Source: Comamonas thiooxydans (GTDB lineage Bacteria; Pseudomonadota; Gammaproteobacteria; Burkholderiales; Burkholderiaceae_C). Taken from it: a stretch of 64,000 nucleotides of DNA. The stretch is taken from contig NZ_AP026738.1 of assembly GCF_002157685.2 (NCBI RefSeq), positions 1,922,001-1,986,000 of the forward strand, given 5' to 3'. The stretch's first letter is position 1. Each line of letters starts with the position of its first letter. The notes under the pieces were generated by a model. The model worked only from the letters and a program-made list of their open reading frames with translations, did no database searches and was not told the DNA's origin. Positions 35,780 through 46,006 of the stretch are shown in pieces. The translations under genes and the position numbers were made by a program.

Positions 35780-36373
35780 TCAGATCACCGAGCGCAGAGG
35801 CGGTGTATCCAGCTGGCTGCCGGCATTCTGGACGAGATTTTGCAGCAGGGCCGAGGTGTCGCTACTGCTTTCGACCAGGCCCATCTGCCACTCGCCCATG
35901 AAGCCGTTGCCCACGCAGGACTGCAGAAACTGCAGCATGGTGTCGTAATAGCCATCCACATTGAGAATGCCGACGGGCTTGTCGTGGTAGCCCAGCTGGC
36001 GCCAGGTCCAGACTTCGAACAGCTCTTCAAAAGTACCGATGCCGCCGGGCAGGGCCACGAAGGCATCGCTGCGCTCGGCCATCATGGCCTTGCGCTCGTG
36101 CATGTTCTTGACGATGTGCAGCTCGTCGCAGGCCTGGTTGGCCAGTTCCTTGTCGACCAGTGCCTGAGGGATGATGCCGACTACACGGCCGCCAGCTTGT
36201 TGCGTGGCTTCGGCCACCACGCCCATCAGGCCACTGCGTCCACCGCCATAGACCAGCTGGCCGCCGCGAGAGCCTATCCACTGGCCCACGGCCTTGGCGA
36301 CTTCGGTGAATTGAGGGTTGGTGCCGGGGCGTGAGCCGCAGTACACGCAAATGGAAAAAGCGGGTTGAGTCAT
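35780..36373 (-). CDS. LOG-family protein (TIGR00730, nucleoside 5'-monophosphate phosphoribohydrolase type)
   Basis: From ATG 36373 the protein has 197 residues with a Rossmann-like fold. It shows CVYCGSRPG at the start, the GGGRSGLMGVVA turn and the family motif PGGIGTFEELFEVWTW. Members of this family release adenine or related bases from nucleoside monophosphates (LONELY GUY). Some were formerly called lysine decarboxylase-like, which is a misnomer. The start overlaps the dgkA stop as ATGA, so they are co-translated. Confidence 0.9.
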   Translation of the reverse strand: MTQPAFSICVYCGSRPGTNPQFTEVAKAVGQWIGSRGGQLVYGGGRSGLMGVVAEATQQAGGRVVGIIPQALVDKELANQACDELHIVKNMHERKAMMAERSDAFVALPGGIGTFEELFEVWTWRQLGYHDKPVGILNVDGYYDTMLQFLQSCVGNGFMGEWQMGLVESSSDTSALLQNLVQNAGSQLDTPPLRSVI

Positions 36374-36768
36374 ACGATGAAGCGGTGATAAAGAGCGGCA
36401 GCCCAGACGGCGCCGCAAAGGCACAGGGCCAGAAATACAGCGGCGCTGCCCATGTCCTTGGCTTTCTTGGACAGCTCGTGCCATTCGGGGCCGATACGGT
36501 CTATGGCTGCCTCTATGCCGGTATTGAGCAATTCCACAATAAGCACCAGGATGACGGTGCCGGCCAGCAGTGCTGTCTGCTCCCAGCTCTGGCCCAGCCA
36601 GAGCGCCAGAGGAATCATGACAGCAGCACAGATTGCTTCTTGCTGAAATGCTTTTTCATGCCAGCCGGCCTTGAGGCCAGCCAGTGAGTAGCCGCCGGCA
36701 TGCAGCACCCGGGACAGTCCGGTACGGCTTTTTTGCGGGTTGACGGGGTCGGGTGAGGAGGTGCTCAT
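36370..36768 (-). CDS. dgkA: Diacylglycerol kinase
   Basis: DgkA phosphorylates diacylglycerol to phosphatidic acid in the inner membrane. The 132-residue protein has three membrane segments, the motif ELLNTGIEAAIDRIG with the catalytic and metal-binding acidic residues, and KKAKDMGSAAVF. Length is close to the E. coli enzyme (about 122). It overlaps the LOG gene by four bases and follows the RDD gene by about 12 bp. Confidence 0.94.
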   Translation of the reverse strand: MSTSSPDPVNPQKSRTGLSRVLHAGGYSLAGLKAGWHEKAFQQEAICAAVMIPLALWLGQSWEQTALLAGTVILVLIVELLNTGIEAAIDRIGPEWHELSKKAKDMGSAAVFLALCLCGAVWAAALYHRFIV

Positions 36769-36780
36769 GGAGAGGATGGG

Positions 36781-37314
36781 TCAGCGGATGCGTTTGGGAG
36801 TGGGGGCCTGATGCACCAACTGGGTGCCGGCCCAGGCGTCGTGCCAGAACTGCTTTCTGGGGTGAAAGCGACTCAGCAGCGCCCAGATCAGAATCCAGCC
36901 CATGAGCAGCACCAGCACCTCCAGTGGCGGCAGGCCCAGCGGGTAGAGCAGGGCCAGCGGTGGCAGCCACCACATCCAGCTGGCTGCGTAGCGCAGCAGG
37001 GCGCGGGTTTGCGTCAGGGGGCGACCTTGTGTATCGACCACGCGGATATGCCAGGTCTTCATGGCCAGCGTCTGGCCCTTGCTCCAGAACCAGACAAAGT
37101 AAATCCCCAGCACCACCAGCATGAAGGCCTGCAGCAGATGCCGATTGTCGAGTGCATTGCGCGTCTGAGACAACGTGCCGAACAAATAGCCGGCGATGAA
37201 CACCACGCCAAACAGAAGCATGCCTTCATAAAGCCAGCAAGCCATGCGGCGACGAAGGCTTGGTGCTATGAAGTCAGGAGTCGATGAGGCTGCCGGCGGG
37301 GTGTCTTGCTGCAT
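36781..37314 (-). CDS. RDD-family membrane protein
   Basis: The 177-residue inner-membrane protein has the RDD pattern: SLRRRMACWLYEGMLLFGVV with Arg and an acidic residue in the first membrane segment, GQTLAMKTWHIRVVDTQGRPLT and RYAASWMWW later. There are about four membrane segments. RDD proteins are mostly uncharacterised; some are linked to ion transport. It lies between the DUF3106 gene and dgkA on the same strand. Confidence 0.88.
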   Translation of the reverse strand: MQQDTPPAASSTPDFIAPSLRRRMACWLYEGMLLFGVVFIAGYLFGTLSQTRNALDNRHLLQAFMLVVLGIYFVWFWSKGQTLAMKTWHIRVVDTQGRPLTQTRALLRYAASWMWWLPPLALLYPLGLPPLEVLVLLMGWILIWALLSRFHPRKQFWHDAWAGTQLVHQAPTPKRIR

Positions 37315-37373
37315 GAGGGCATTGTAGGGCTCAGCTCAGCCTGCCAGAGTTTGGGCCTGCAGCATCGGCACTG

Positions 37374-38189
37374 TCATTGGTGCGAGTCTTGACCTGGCGC
37401 ATCCAGCGGCGGCAGCGTGATGGGCGTGGCGCGAGGAATGTCCACGGGAGCCGTTTCCACAATCACCGAGGGCGTACGGATGGGGTGCGTCTCCACCATG
37501 GCTGGTGTTGCAGGCACGGGCGGTGGTGGGTGATGAATGGTTGCGGGTGGAATCTTGGGCAGATTGGGCACCGTATTGGGGGAGGCCGTGGCAGCAGGAA
37601 TGCGCGCCAGCTTCTTGGAAGGTACGGGCTTGATGGCCGGTGCGGCGCTTATCACCTTGGGAGTGGCGCGGGCGGCCAGCAGTCGCTTTTCTTCATCGCT
37701 CAGAGCCTGATAGGCCTCCCACTGGGCCTGCTTGTCAGTCGCGAGCTTGTTGGTAATGGCGAAATTCAGCCGGGCCTGGTTGCGCTGGGCGGCACTCAGG
37801 CCAGACCAGGCTTCCATGCGGTCATGAAGCTTTTGCTGTTCGCGCTCGCTGAGTTTGTCAAAGCCATCCGCCAGGGCAATCCAGCGGCGCTTCTGTACCG
37901 AGCCGATCATGGCCCAGCGCTCTTGCAGCGGCAGCAGAATCTCGCGCTGGTGGCTGCTCAGTTCGCCCCAGCGTGGGCCCGAGGCCTGTGCCGAGGCTCT
38001 CTGGCGCGTGGACGGATCTGCATGCATGGATCTGGATGCGGCTACCGTGGCGGGGGGCACGGAGCTGGGTGCCAGCCTGACTTGCTGTACGACATTCCAT
38101 CCTGTCCAGCTCAAGGCCACCAACAACAGCGCCGCCATGATGGCGGCGGTGTTGTCGGGTTTCAGGAGGGAGTGCTTCTCAGTGGGCAT
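37374..38189 (-). CDS. DUF3106 domain-containing protein
   Basis: From ATG 38189 the protein has 271 residues: a membrane segment at about residues 17-35, then a periplasmic DUF3106 region (about 75-165). This region has repeated W..L...Q...L patterns such as RWGELSSHQREILLPLQERW and MEAWSGLSAAQRNQARLNF. A long Pro/Ala/Thr-rich tail follows, probably spanning the envelope. The gene follows the sigma factor and DUF3619 genes. Function is unknown; the repeated pattern suggests helical binding of partners. Confidence 0.82.
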   Translation of the reverse strand: MPTEKHSLLKPDNTAAIMAALLLVALSWTGWNVVQQVRLAPSSVPPATVAASRSMHADPSTRQRASAQASGPRWGELSSHQREILLPLQERWAMIGSVQKRRWIALADGFDKLSEREQQKLHDRMEAWSGLSAAQRNQARLNFAITNKLATDKQAQWEAYQALSDEEKRLLAARATPKVISAAPAIKPVPSKKLARIPAATASPNTVPNLPKIPPATIHHPPPPVPATPAMVETHPIRTPSVIVETAPVDIPRATPITLPPLDAPGQDSHQ

Positions 38190-38211
38190 CAAGGCAGAGG
38201 TAGCAGGCGGT

Positions 38212-38667
38212 TTAGTGTTCTGATGGAGTGGCTGCCGAGGTCTTGAGGTACTGGATGAAGCCAGGATCAGAGTAGGCAGCAGGGGGCAGATCATCGGTCA
38301 GCAAGGCGGTATCGACCTCGGTGACTTCGCTTAGCATACTTTGTTCGGTGTCGGAGTTGTAGATTACCAGGCCCGCAATGAGTGCAAAAACGGGGATGGC
38401 AGAGACCAGGGTACGCCACCAGCCGCTACCCTCGTCGGGGCTACCCAGTGTCAGGGTGCTGCCCTGGGCAGATGCTGCAGTACTGGTCTGAACGCGCAGC
38501 ACAGACGCTTCGCGGCGACGTACAGACACGGCTTGCTCGCGGGAGGCGCGCAGGCGTTCGGTAATTTCGTAGGGGAGCAAGGCTTCGCCCTCGCTCAGTC
38601 GGGCAGTGATTTGACGGGCGATGCGGTCGGCGGTCTGTTCTTGCCGGAGGGTGGGCGCGGATTTCAT
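38212..38667 (-). CDS. DUF3619 family protein, candidate anti-sigma partner
   Basis: From ATG 38667 the protein has 151 residues: a charged cytoplasmic N-terminal half (about 1-80), one membrane segment at about 93-111 (LVSAIPVFALIAGLVIY) and a short acidic periplasmic tail. Its start overlaps the sigma-factor stop. That overlap and the single-membrane-span layout fit an anti-sigma factor, but no anti-sigma motif (for example the HxxxCxxC zinc motif) is seen. The role is inferred from context. Confidence 0.8.
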   Translation of the reverse strand: MKSAPTLRQEQTADRIARQITARLSEGEALLPYEITERLRASREQAVSVRRREASVLRVQTSTAASAQGSTLTLGSPDEGSGWWRTLVSAIPVFALIAGLVIYNSDTEQSMLSEVTEVDTALLTDDLPPAAYSDPGFIQYLKTSAATPSEH

Positions 38668-39233
38668 AACTCGATTCCTTTGGCCTTGAGTGCCTTGCTC
38701 AATGTTTGAATGGCGCGGAAGCAATGGGTTTTGACACTGCCTTCAGAGCAACCCATGGCGGCAGCGGTCTCTGCGACATCCATCTCTTCCCAGTAACGCA
38801 TGAGAAACGCCTCGCGTTGACGCGCAGGCAGCTCCTGTATCTCTTTTTCTATGCTTTGCAGTGTCTGCTTGCGTTCGGTCAGGCTCTCGGCGTTGCTGGC
38901 GGCGGATTCGTCGCTGTTGGTGGCATAGGTTTCCAGCCAGTCGAAGTCGCTGTCCCCGTCTACGGAAGACTCCAGGTCGCTGAAGTGCGTGAAAATGGCT
39001 TTCTGGGTCTTCTGGCGGCGAAACCAGTCCAGGGTGCTGTTCGACAGAATGCGCTGGAACAGCATGGGCAGCTCATTGACCGGTTTGTCCCCATAGTGCT
39101 GGGCCAGTTTGAGCATGCTGTCCTGCACGATATCCAGGGCGGCCTCCTCGTCGCGGACATGGAAAACGCTGCGTTTGAAGGCGCGCTTTTCAACGTCTTT
39201 GAGGAATGCAGACAGTTCTTGTTCTGTGGCCAA
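38664..39233 (-). CDS. RNA polymerase sigma factor (ECF-like, sigma-70 family)
   Basis: The 189-residue protein has sigma region 2 (AALDIVQDSMLKLAQHY and ILSNSTLDWFRRQ) at about residues 30-80. Region 4 (LPARQREAFLMRYWEEMDVAETAAAMGCSEGSVKTHCFRA) covers about 135-180. It lacks regions 1 and 3, as ECF factors do, and has an acidic linker in place of region 3. It overlaps the DUF3619 gene by four bases. Its target promoters are unknown. Confidence 0.9.
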   Translation of the reverse strand: MATEQELSAFLKDVEKRAFKRSVFHVRDEEAALDIVQDSMLKLAQHYGDKPVNELPMLFQRILSNSTLDWFRRQKTQKAIFTHFSDLESSVDGDSDFDWLETYATNSDESAASNAESLTERKQTLQSIEKEIQELPARQREAFLMRYWEEMDVAETAAAMGCSEGSVKTHCFRAIQTLSKALKAKGIEL

Positions 39234-39321
39234 GAGAGAGTAACCCTGGAGAAAGCGGGAGTTAGGTAGTGGCGAAAGCGGCAGATTATCGCATCCGATG
39301 ATGTTTTTTTGTGTACTGCAT

Positions 39322-39348
39322 TTGAAGGTCTTGTTGCAGTGCGATAAT
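39322..39348 (+). promoter_or_regulatory. Possible promoter of the ilv operon
   Basis: TTGAAG (39322-39327) and GATAAT (39343-39348) are separated by 15 bp, shorter than the ideal 17. The predicted transcript would have a leader of about 145 nt. No Ile/Val/Leu-rich leader peptide is visible in it. Confidence 0.35.
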
Positions 39349-39498
39349 GATCTTCAACTTAAAGAAGCAAACGGATCACGGTCCGGCGTACACACAAACG
39401 TCCATGGCATGTGGTCTTAAGTCCTAAACCGGCCTCACAAGGGCTTCAGGCTAAGGGCACCGAAGGTTTTTCGTTAGAGAAATTCACAAAGGTTGATC

Positions 39499-41286
39499 AT
39501 GGAAATCTCCAAAGCCGAGCTGGCCTCCGCAGCCGCCGCATCGTCCCCCAAGGGCGCCCAGGAATTGATGGGCTCCGAAATCCTCATCAAGTCTCTTCAG
39601 GCTGAAGGTGTCAAGCACCTGTGGGGTTACCCTGGCGGGGCAGTTCTCTATATCTACGACGCGCTCTACAAGCAGGACAGCATTCAGCATGTGCTGGTGC
39701 GCCACGAGCAGGCGGCCGTGCATGCTGCCGACGGTTTTGCGCGTGCCACCGGCGAGGTGGGCGTGGCGCTGGTGACATCCGGCCCTGGTCTGACCAATGC
39801 CGTGACTGGCATCGCCACCGCCTATACCGACTCCATTCCCATGGTGGTGATTGCTGGTCAGACATCGACCAATTACATCGGTACCGACGCATTTCAAGAG
39901 TGCGACACCGTGGGCATCACTCGTCCCATCGTCAAGCACAACTTCCTGGTCAAGGATGTGCGCGAGCTGGCCGAGACCATGAAAAAGGCTTTCCACATCG
40001 CCCGCACCGGTCGTCCCGGCCCTGTGGTGGTGGATATTCCCAAGGACGTGTCCTTCAAGAAGGCGCTGTACACGGGCTATCCTGAAAAAGTGGAAATGCG
40101 CTCGTACAACCCCGTCAAAAAGGGTCATGCGGGCCAGATCCGCAAGGCTTTGCAGTTGCTGCTGACGGCCAAGCGTCCCTATATCTACACCGGCGGTGGC
40201 GTGCTGCTGGGCAATGCCTGCAACGAGCTGCGTCAGCTGGTGGACATGCTGGGCTACCCGGTCACGAACACGCTGATGGGCCTGGGTGCCTACCCGGCCA
40301 GCGACAAGAAGTTCCTGGGCATGCTGGGCATGCACGGCACCATCGAAGCCAACAATGCCATGCAGAACTGCGATGTGCTGCTGGCCGTGGGTGCCCGCTT
40401 TGACGACCGCGTGATCGGCAACCCCAAGCATTTCATGTCGGTGGAGCGCAAGATCATCCATATCGACATCGATCCCTCCTCCATCTCCAAGCGCGTGAAG
40501 GTGGACGTGCCCATCGTGGGCGATGTCAAGGATGTGCTGAACGAGCTGATCGCCATGCTGCGCGAGTCGGCACAGCGCCCTGATGAGGCAGCTTTGGGCC
40601 AATGGTGGAACACCATCGAAGGCTGGCGCAGCCGCGACTGTCTGAGCTACGACAAGTCCAACACCGAAGTCATCAAGCCCCAGTACGTGGTTGACACACT
40701 GTGGAACATGACCAAGGATGCCGACGCTTACATCACCTCCGATGTGGGCCAGCACCAGATGTGGGCGGCGCAGTATTACCGCTTTGATGAACCCCGTCGC
40801 TGGATCAACTCCGGCGGTCTGGGCACCATGGGCGTGGGTCTGCCTTACGCCATGGGCATCAAGCTGGCCAAGCCCGACTCCGAAGTCTTCTGCATCACGG
40901 GCGAAGGCTCGATCCAGATGAATATTCAGGAGCTGGCCACCTGCAAGCAGTACAACACCCCGGTGGTCATCTGCGCGCTGAACAACCGTTTCCTGGGCAT
41001 GGTGCGCCAGTGGCAGGAAATTGAATACTCGGGTCGCTACTCGAGCAGCTATATGGATTCGCTGCCCGACTTCGTGAAGCTGGCAGAGGCCTTTGGTCAT
41101 CGTGGCCTGCTGATCGAGAAGCCTGCCGATGTCGAGGCTGCGCTGCGCGAGGCGCGCCGTATCGTGCGCGAGGAAAGCAAGACGGTTTTCCTGGACTTCC
41201 GCACCGATCCGACCGAGAACGTGTTCCCCATGGTGCAAGCCGGCCGTGGCATCACGGAAATGCTGCTGGGCGCCGACGATCTGTGA
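39499..41286 (+). CDS. ilvB: Acetolactate synthase large subunit
   Basis: This TPP enzyme makes acetolactate and acetohydroxybutyrate for Val, Leu and Ile. From ATG 39499 the protein has 595 residues. The N-terminal TPP domain has GYPGGAVLYIYDAL and the activating Glu in RHEQAAVHAADGFAR. The FAD-type middle domain has LGMLGMHGT. The C-terminal domain has GLGTMGVGLPYAMG and the metal segment ITGEGSIQMNIQEL ending in NNRFLGMVRQW. It is the first gene of ilvB-ilvH-ilvC. Confidence 0.95.
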   Translation: MEISKAELASAAAASSPKGAQELMGSEILIKSLQAEGVKHLWGYPGGAVLYIYDALYKQDSIQHVLVRHEQAAVHAADGFARATGEVGVALVTSGPGLTNAVTGIATAYTDSIPMVVIAGQTSTNYIGTDAFQECDTVGITRPIVKHNFLVKDVRELAETMKKAFHIARTGRPGPVVVDIPKDVSFKKALYTGYPEKVEMRSYNPVKKGHAGQIRKALQLLLTAKRPYIYTGGGVLLGNACNELRQLVDMLGYPVTNTLMGLGAYPASDKKFLGMLGMHGTIEANNAMQNCDVLLAVGARFDDRVIGNPKHFMSVERKIIHIDIDPSSISKRVKVDVPIVGDVKDVLNELIAMLRESAQRPDEAALGQWWNTIEGWRSRDCLSYDKSNTEVIKPQYVVDTLWNMTKDADAYITSDVGQHQMWAAQYYRFDEPRRWINSGGLGTMGVGLPYAMGIKLAKPDSEVFCITGEGSIQMNIQELATCKQYNTPVVICALNNRFLGMVRQWQEIEYSGRYSSSYMDSLPDFVKLAEAFGHRGLLIEKPADVEAALREARRIVREESKTVFLDFRTDPTENVFPMVQAGRGITEMLLGADDL

Positions 41287-41324
41287 TGCCGGGCAGCCGG
41301 TTTTGAAAGAAATCGGCCTCAAGT

Positions 41325-41372
41325 ACTTACATATCAAGCGCAAGTAGCTATATTTTAAATAGCGTTTTGACG
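41325..41372. repeat. Short dispersed palindromic element between ilvB and ilvH
   Basis: ATATCAAGCGCAAGTAGCTATATTTTAAATAGCG carries the AAGCGC, AGCTAT and ATAGCG words of the family. It may form a hairpin within the ilv transcript. Confidence 0.45.
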
Positions 41373-41440
41373 AATCTATTGTCCGCCGAGCCTGGCACTT
41401 ACCGGTGTCAGGGGAGGGCGGCGAAAAGAGGAATCTCCCA

Positions 41441-41932
41441 ATGAAACACATTATTGCCGTGCTGCTCGAGAACGAGCCTGGAGCACTGTCGCGCGTCGTG
41501 GGCCTGTTTTCCGCCCGTGGCTACAACATCGAATCCCTGACTGTCGCACCGACCGAGGACCCCTCGCTGTCGCGCATGACCATCCTCACCACGGGTTCGG
41601 ACGATGTGATTGAGCAAATCACAAAGCACCTGAACCGACTGATTGAAGTGGTTAAAGTGGTGGACCTGACCGAAGGTGCCTACACCGAGCGCGAGCTGAT
41701 GATGGTCAAGGTGCGTGCCGTGGGCAAGGAGCGCGAGGAAATGAAGCGCATGGCGGACATCTTCCGCGGCCGCATCATCGACGTGACCGAGAAGAGCTAC
41801 ACCGTGGAGCTGACCGGCGACCAGTCCAAGAACGATGCCTTCCTGCAAGCCATTGATCGCACTGCCATCCTTGAGACCGTTCGTACGGGCGCCTCGGGTA
41901 TTGGTCGTGGCGAACGCATTCTGCGTGTCTAA
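41441..41932 (+). CDS. ilvH: Acetolactate synthase small (regulatory) subunit
   Basis: The 163-residue regulatory subunit gives valine feedback to acetolactate synthase. It has an N-terminal ACT domain (HIIAVLLENEPGALSRVVGLFSARGYNIESL) and a C-terminal domain with GRIIDVTEKSYTVELTGD. I chose the ATG at 41441 at the usual family start. It lies 154 bp after ilvB and 75 bp before ilvC. Confidence 0.95.
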   Translation: MKHIIAVLLENEPGALSRVVGLFSARGYNIESLTVAPTEDPSLSRMTILTTGSDDVIEQITKHLNRLIEVVKVVDLTEGAYTERELMMVKVRAVGKEREEMKRMADIFRGRIIDVTEKSYTVELTGDQSKNDAFLQAIDRTAILETVRTGASGIGRGERILRV

Positions 41933-41977
41933 TGGCTGCTGTTTGCACCCAATTTGAATCTGAACAAACCTTTTTAA

Positions 41978-43024
<1,047 letters not shown>

Positions 43025-43070
43025 TCCAGGCAAGTCATTCGGCGCGAGCCGGAAGACTGCACTTGGGCAA

Positions 43071-43097
43071 GAGGCCACCTTCGAGGTGGCCTTTTTT
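43071..43097 (+). terminator. Terminator after ilvC
   Basis: AGGCCACC and GGTGGCCT around a TTCGA loop, followed by six T bases. Confidence 0.9.
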
Positions 43098-43161
43098 CAT
43101 TCCGGAGGCGATCTGTGTGGCGGGTACACTGGTGGCAGGGACATGGCCGTGATGGCCATGC

Positions 43162-43195
43162 TTGAAATACTATCGTTTTAATAGCTGCATGCATT
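43162..43195. repeat. Degenerate short dispersed element upstream of pssA
   Basis: TTGAAATACTATCGTTTTAATAGCTGCATGC has the CTAT...ATAG hairpin and AGCTGC word of the family. Weak copy. Confidence 0.35.
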
Positions 43196-43223
43196 TGACA
43201 TGCAAGCACTGGAGGTCTGTTTG

Positions 43224-44093
43224 ATGCAAAACAGCAATGATTCTGCCGATCTGAGTGGAATGCCGCGCAAGCCGCGCAAAGGCATTTATGTGCTGCCCAA
43301 TCTGTTTACGCTGGCAGCGCTGTTTGGCGGTTTCTACGCCATCGTCATGGCCATGAACAACAAGTTCGAACTGGCGGCCGTGGGCGTTTTCTGCGCCATG
43401 GTGCTCGACAGTCTTGATGGTCGCGTGGCGCGCATGACACATACGCAAAGCGCGTTCGGCGAGCAAATGGATTCGCTCTCGGACATGGTGTCCTTTGGTG
43501 CCGCGCCTGCGCTGATTGCTTATGAATGGGCCTTGCGTCCTCTGGGGCGCTGGGGCTGGATTGCCGCCTTTGTGTATTGCGCCTGCGCAGCATTGCGCCT
43601 GGCACGCTTCAACGTGAATACGGCCGTGGTGGACAAGCGCTATTTCCAGGGCATGCCTTCGCCTGCGGCAGCGGCCCTGGTGGCGGGCTTTATCTGGCTG
43701 ACCAGTGCTCTGATGGTTTCCCATCGCGACGTGCCCATCTTCGGTGATGTGATTTCCTGGTTTGGCGGCTATCCCACGGACAGGGCCGATCTGTCCTGGA
43801 TCATGTTCGCCATCACGCTGTTCGCAGGTCTGACCATGGTCACCAATATTCCCTATTACAGCTTCAAGGATATCGGCGGTGCCAAGAGCATGCCGTTCGT
43901 CTCGCTGGTGGTGGTGGCCCTGCTGATGGCCGTGGTCAGCATCGAGCCTGCAACCATGCTGTTCCTGGTGTTTGTCGGCTACTCGATCTCGGGATATGTG
44001 ATCTACGCCTGGCGCCGTGCCAAGGGCGAGCAGGTCAGCATTGTGGCGACCTCCAAGGACGAGCCCGACGAGCGCGGTCTGCACGACGATTGA
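43224..44093 (+). CDS. pssA: CDP-diacylglycerol-serine O-phosphatidyltransferase
   Basis: This integral membrane enzyme makes phosphatidylserine, the precursor of phosphatidylethanolamine. From ATG 43224 (GGAGG nine bases upstream) the protein has 289 residues. It carries the CDP-alcohol phosphotransferase motif D-G-x2-A-R-x8-G-x3-D-x3-D in DGRVARMTHTQSAFGEQMD, followed by SLSD, and about seven membrane segments. Placement between ilvC and leuA is common in betaproteobacteria. psd is not seen here. Confidence 0.94.
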   Translation: MQNSNDSADLSGMPRKPRKGIYVLPNLFTLAALFGGFYAIVMAMNNKFELAAVGVFCAMVLDSLDGRVARMTHTQSAFGEQMDSLSDMVSFGAAPALIAYEWALRPLGRWGWIAAFVYCACAALRLARFNVNTAVVDKRYFQGMPSPAAAALVAGFIWLTSALMVSHRDVPIFGDVISWFGGYPTDRADLSWIMFAITLFAGLTMVTNIPYYSFKDIGGAKSMPFVSLVVVALLMAVVSIEPATMLFLVFVGYSISGYVIYAWRRAKGEQVSIVATSKDEPDERGLHDD

Positions 44094-44151
44094 AGCGCTG
44101 CTGCGAAAAAATCCTGGCCCTGTCAACTTTTCTTGTGTTAAAGTGAGCCGC

Positions 44152-44205
44152 ATGCAAAACCTGTCGCTAGCTCTACTACTAATGTCCAACGGGCAGAGAA
44201 AGTAG
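44152..44205 (+). CDS. leuL: leu operon leader peptide
   Basis: This 17-codon open frame encodes MQNLSLALLLMSNGQRK with five leucines, three of them consecutive CTA codons (44173-44181). It is followed within 30 bp by a terminator hairpin and then by leuA. This is the classic arrangement for transcription attenuation by charged tRNA-Leu. When leucine is scarce the ribosome should stall on the CTA run and let an antiterminator form. Confidence 0.75.
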   Translation: MQNLSLALLLMSNGQRK

Positions 44206-44233
44206 CGCGCGCGTACAAACACACCCTACTTGG

Positions 44234-44264
44234 CGGCCCGTAGCATCAGCGACGGGCCGTTTTT
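44234..44264 (+). terminator. Attenuator hairpin of the leu leader
   Basis: CGGCCCGT (44234-44241) pairs with ACGGGCCG (44252-44259) and is followed by TTTTT. It lies between the leader peptide and leuA and is the likely regulated terminator. Confidence 0.8.
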
Positions 44265-44325
44265 GCTTTTGGGCGTCGCTGGAGCTGGGTTCAATTTCCT
44301 CTAATTTCGACTAAAGAGACTCACC

Positions 44326-45999
44326 ATGTTGCAAAACCCTTCCACCAAATACCGCGCTTTCGCCCCCGTGCGTCTGACCGATCGCACCTGGCCCGACGCG
44401 GTCATCACCAAGCCCCCGGTCTGGTGCAGCGTGGATCTGCGTGACGGCAACCAGGCTTTGATCGAGCCCATGGACATCGAGCGCAAGGTGCGCATGTTCG
44501 AACAACTGGTGAAGATCGGTTTCAAGGAAATCGAAGTCGGCTTCCCTTCGGCCTCGCAGATCGAGTTCGACTTCATGCGCAAGCTCATCGAGGAAAACCG
44601 CATTCCCGACGATGTGACCGTACAGGTGCTGACCCAGGCGCGTGAGCACCTGATTCGTCGCACTTTCGAGGCGCTCGAAGGCGTGCCCCGCGCCATCGTC
44701 CATCTCTACAACGCCACGGCTCCCGTGATGCGCCGCGTGGTGCTGAATATGAGTGAAGACGAGATTGTGGAGCTGGCGGTGACCAATGCCCAGATGTTCA
44801 AGGACATCGCGGCCCAGCACCCCAACACCAAGTGGACCTTCCAGTACTCGCCCGAAATGTATTCGGACACCGAGCTGGAGTTCTCCAAGCGCGTGATCGA
44901 TGCCGTCACCGATGTCTGGCAGCCCACGCCCGAGAACAAGTGCATCATCAATCTGCCCACCACCGTGGAGCACTCCACACCCAATATCTTTGCCGACATG
45001 GTGGAGTGGACGCATCGCAACATCAAGCGCCGTGACAGCGTGGTGATCTCGGTCCATCCGCATAACGATCGCGGCACCGGAACGGCGGCTGCCGAGCTGT
45101 CCCTGATGGCCGGCGCAGATCGACTGGAAGGCTGCCTGTTCGGCAATGGCGAGCGCACCGGCAATCTGGACGTGGTGAATGTGGCGCTCAATATGTACAT
45201 CCAGGGCGTGAACCCCGGCCTGGATTTCTCCGACATCGACGATATCCGTGCAACGGTCGAGCATTGCAACCAGTTGCCCGTGCATCCTCGTCATCCTTAC
45301 GTGGGTGACCTGGTCTACACCTCCTTCTCCGGCTCTCACCAGGATGCCATCAAGAAGGCTTTCGCCGCCCACAAGGAAGGCGATATCTGGGATATGCCTT
45401 ATTTGCCCATCGATCCCAAGGACCTGGGTCGCAGCTATGAGGCAGTGATTCGCGTGAACAGCCAGTCGGGCAAGGGCGGCATTGCCTATCTGCTCGAGAG
45501 CGAATACGGACTTCAGCTGCCCCGCCGCCTGCAGATCGAGTTCAGCCAGGTCGTGCAGCGCGAGATGGATGCCAGCGGCAAGGAGTTGTCGGCTGCTGAT
45601 CTGTGGGAGCTGTTCCAGCGCGAATATGGGGTCAACACTGTCAAGGCACCTCAATATCGCCTGAGCGAGGCAGATGGCGTGGTCAATATGAGTTCCCACA
45701 TAGAGATCGCTGGAGAAAAGTATTTTTTGGAAGGCGAAGGTACGGGCCCCATTGATGCCTTCGTGCAGGCGCTGTCGGCTAACGTCGGTCGCAATGTGCG
45801 CGTGCTCAACTATGCCGAGCATGCGATTGGCGAGGGAGCGAATGCCAAGGCGATTGCCTATGTGGAGCTGCGCGTGGATGACGCTCAGGTCTGCTATGGC
45901 GTCGGGGTCGATGCCAGTATCTTTTCTGCCTCGTTGCGCGCCATCATCTCGGGAGTGCAGCGCGTCCCTGCTGTCGCCGAAGAGGCGGTAGCCGCATAA
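44326..45999 (+). CDS. leuA: 2-isopropylmalate synthase, long (fungal-like, type 2) form
   Basis: LeuA condenses acetyl-CoA with 2-oxoisovalerate, the first committed step to leucine. The 557-residue protein has an extended N-terminus ([17 protein letters not shown]). The metal and catalytic segments include [16 protein letters not shown] and [18 protein letters not shown], with [11 protein letters not shown] nearby. A C-terminal LeuA dimer/allosteric domain follows (about 435-550). This form differs from the 512-residue enzyme encoded next. Its transcript starts with the leu leader, so this is the attenuated gene. Confidence 0.93.
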   Translation: MLQNPSTKYRAFAPVRLTDRTWPDAVITKPPVWCSVDLRDGNQALIEPMDIERKVRMFEQLVKIGFKEIEVGFPSASQIEFDFMRKLIEENRIPDDVTVQVLTQAREHLIRRTFEALEGVPRAIVHLYNATAPVMRRVVLNMSEDEIVELAVTNAQMFKDIAAQHPNTKWTFQYSPEMYSDTELEFSKRVIDAVTDVWQPTPENKCIINLPTTVEHSTPNIFADMVEWTHRNIKRRDSVVISVHPHNDRGTGTAAAELSLMAGADRLEGCLFGNGERTGNLDVVNVALNMYIQGVNPGLDFSDIDDIRATVEHCNQLPVHPRHPYVGDLVYTSFSGSHQDAIKKAFAAHKEGDIWDMPYLPIDPKDLGRSYEAVIRVNSQSGKGGIAYLLESEYGLQLPRRLQIEFSQVVQREMDASGKELSAADLWELFQREYGVNTVKAPQYRLSEADGVVNMSSHIEIAGEKYFLEGEGTGPIDAFVQALSANVGRNVRVLNYAEHAIGEGANAKAIAYVELRVDDAQVCYGVGVDASIFSASLRAIISGVQRVPAVAEEAVAA

Positions 46000-46006
46000 A
46001 AGGTTC

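Noticed and set aside
39349..39498. Attenuator leader peptide for the ilv operon
   Set aside because: The only short frames found lack a run of Ile, Val or Leu codons, and no terminator hairpin precedes ilvB.
39484..41451. Long frame antisense to ilvB
   Set aside because: Shadow; the plus-strand acetolactate synthase has all motifs.
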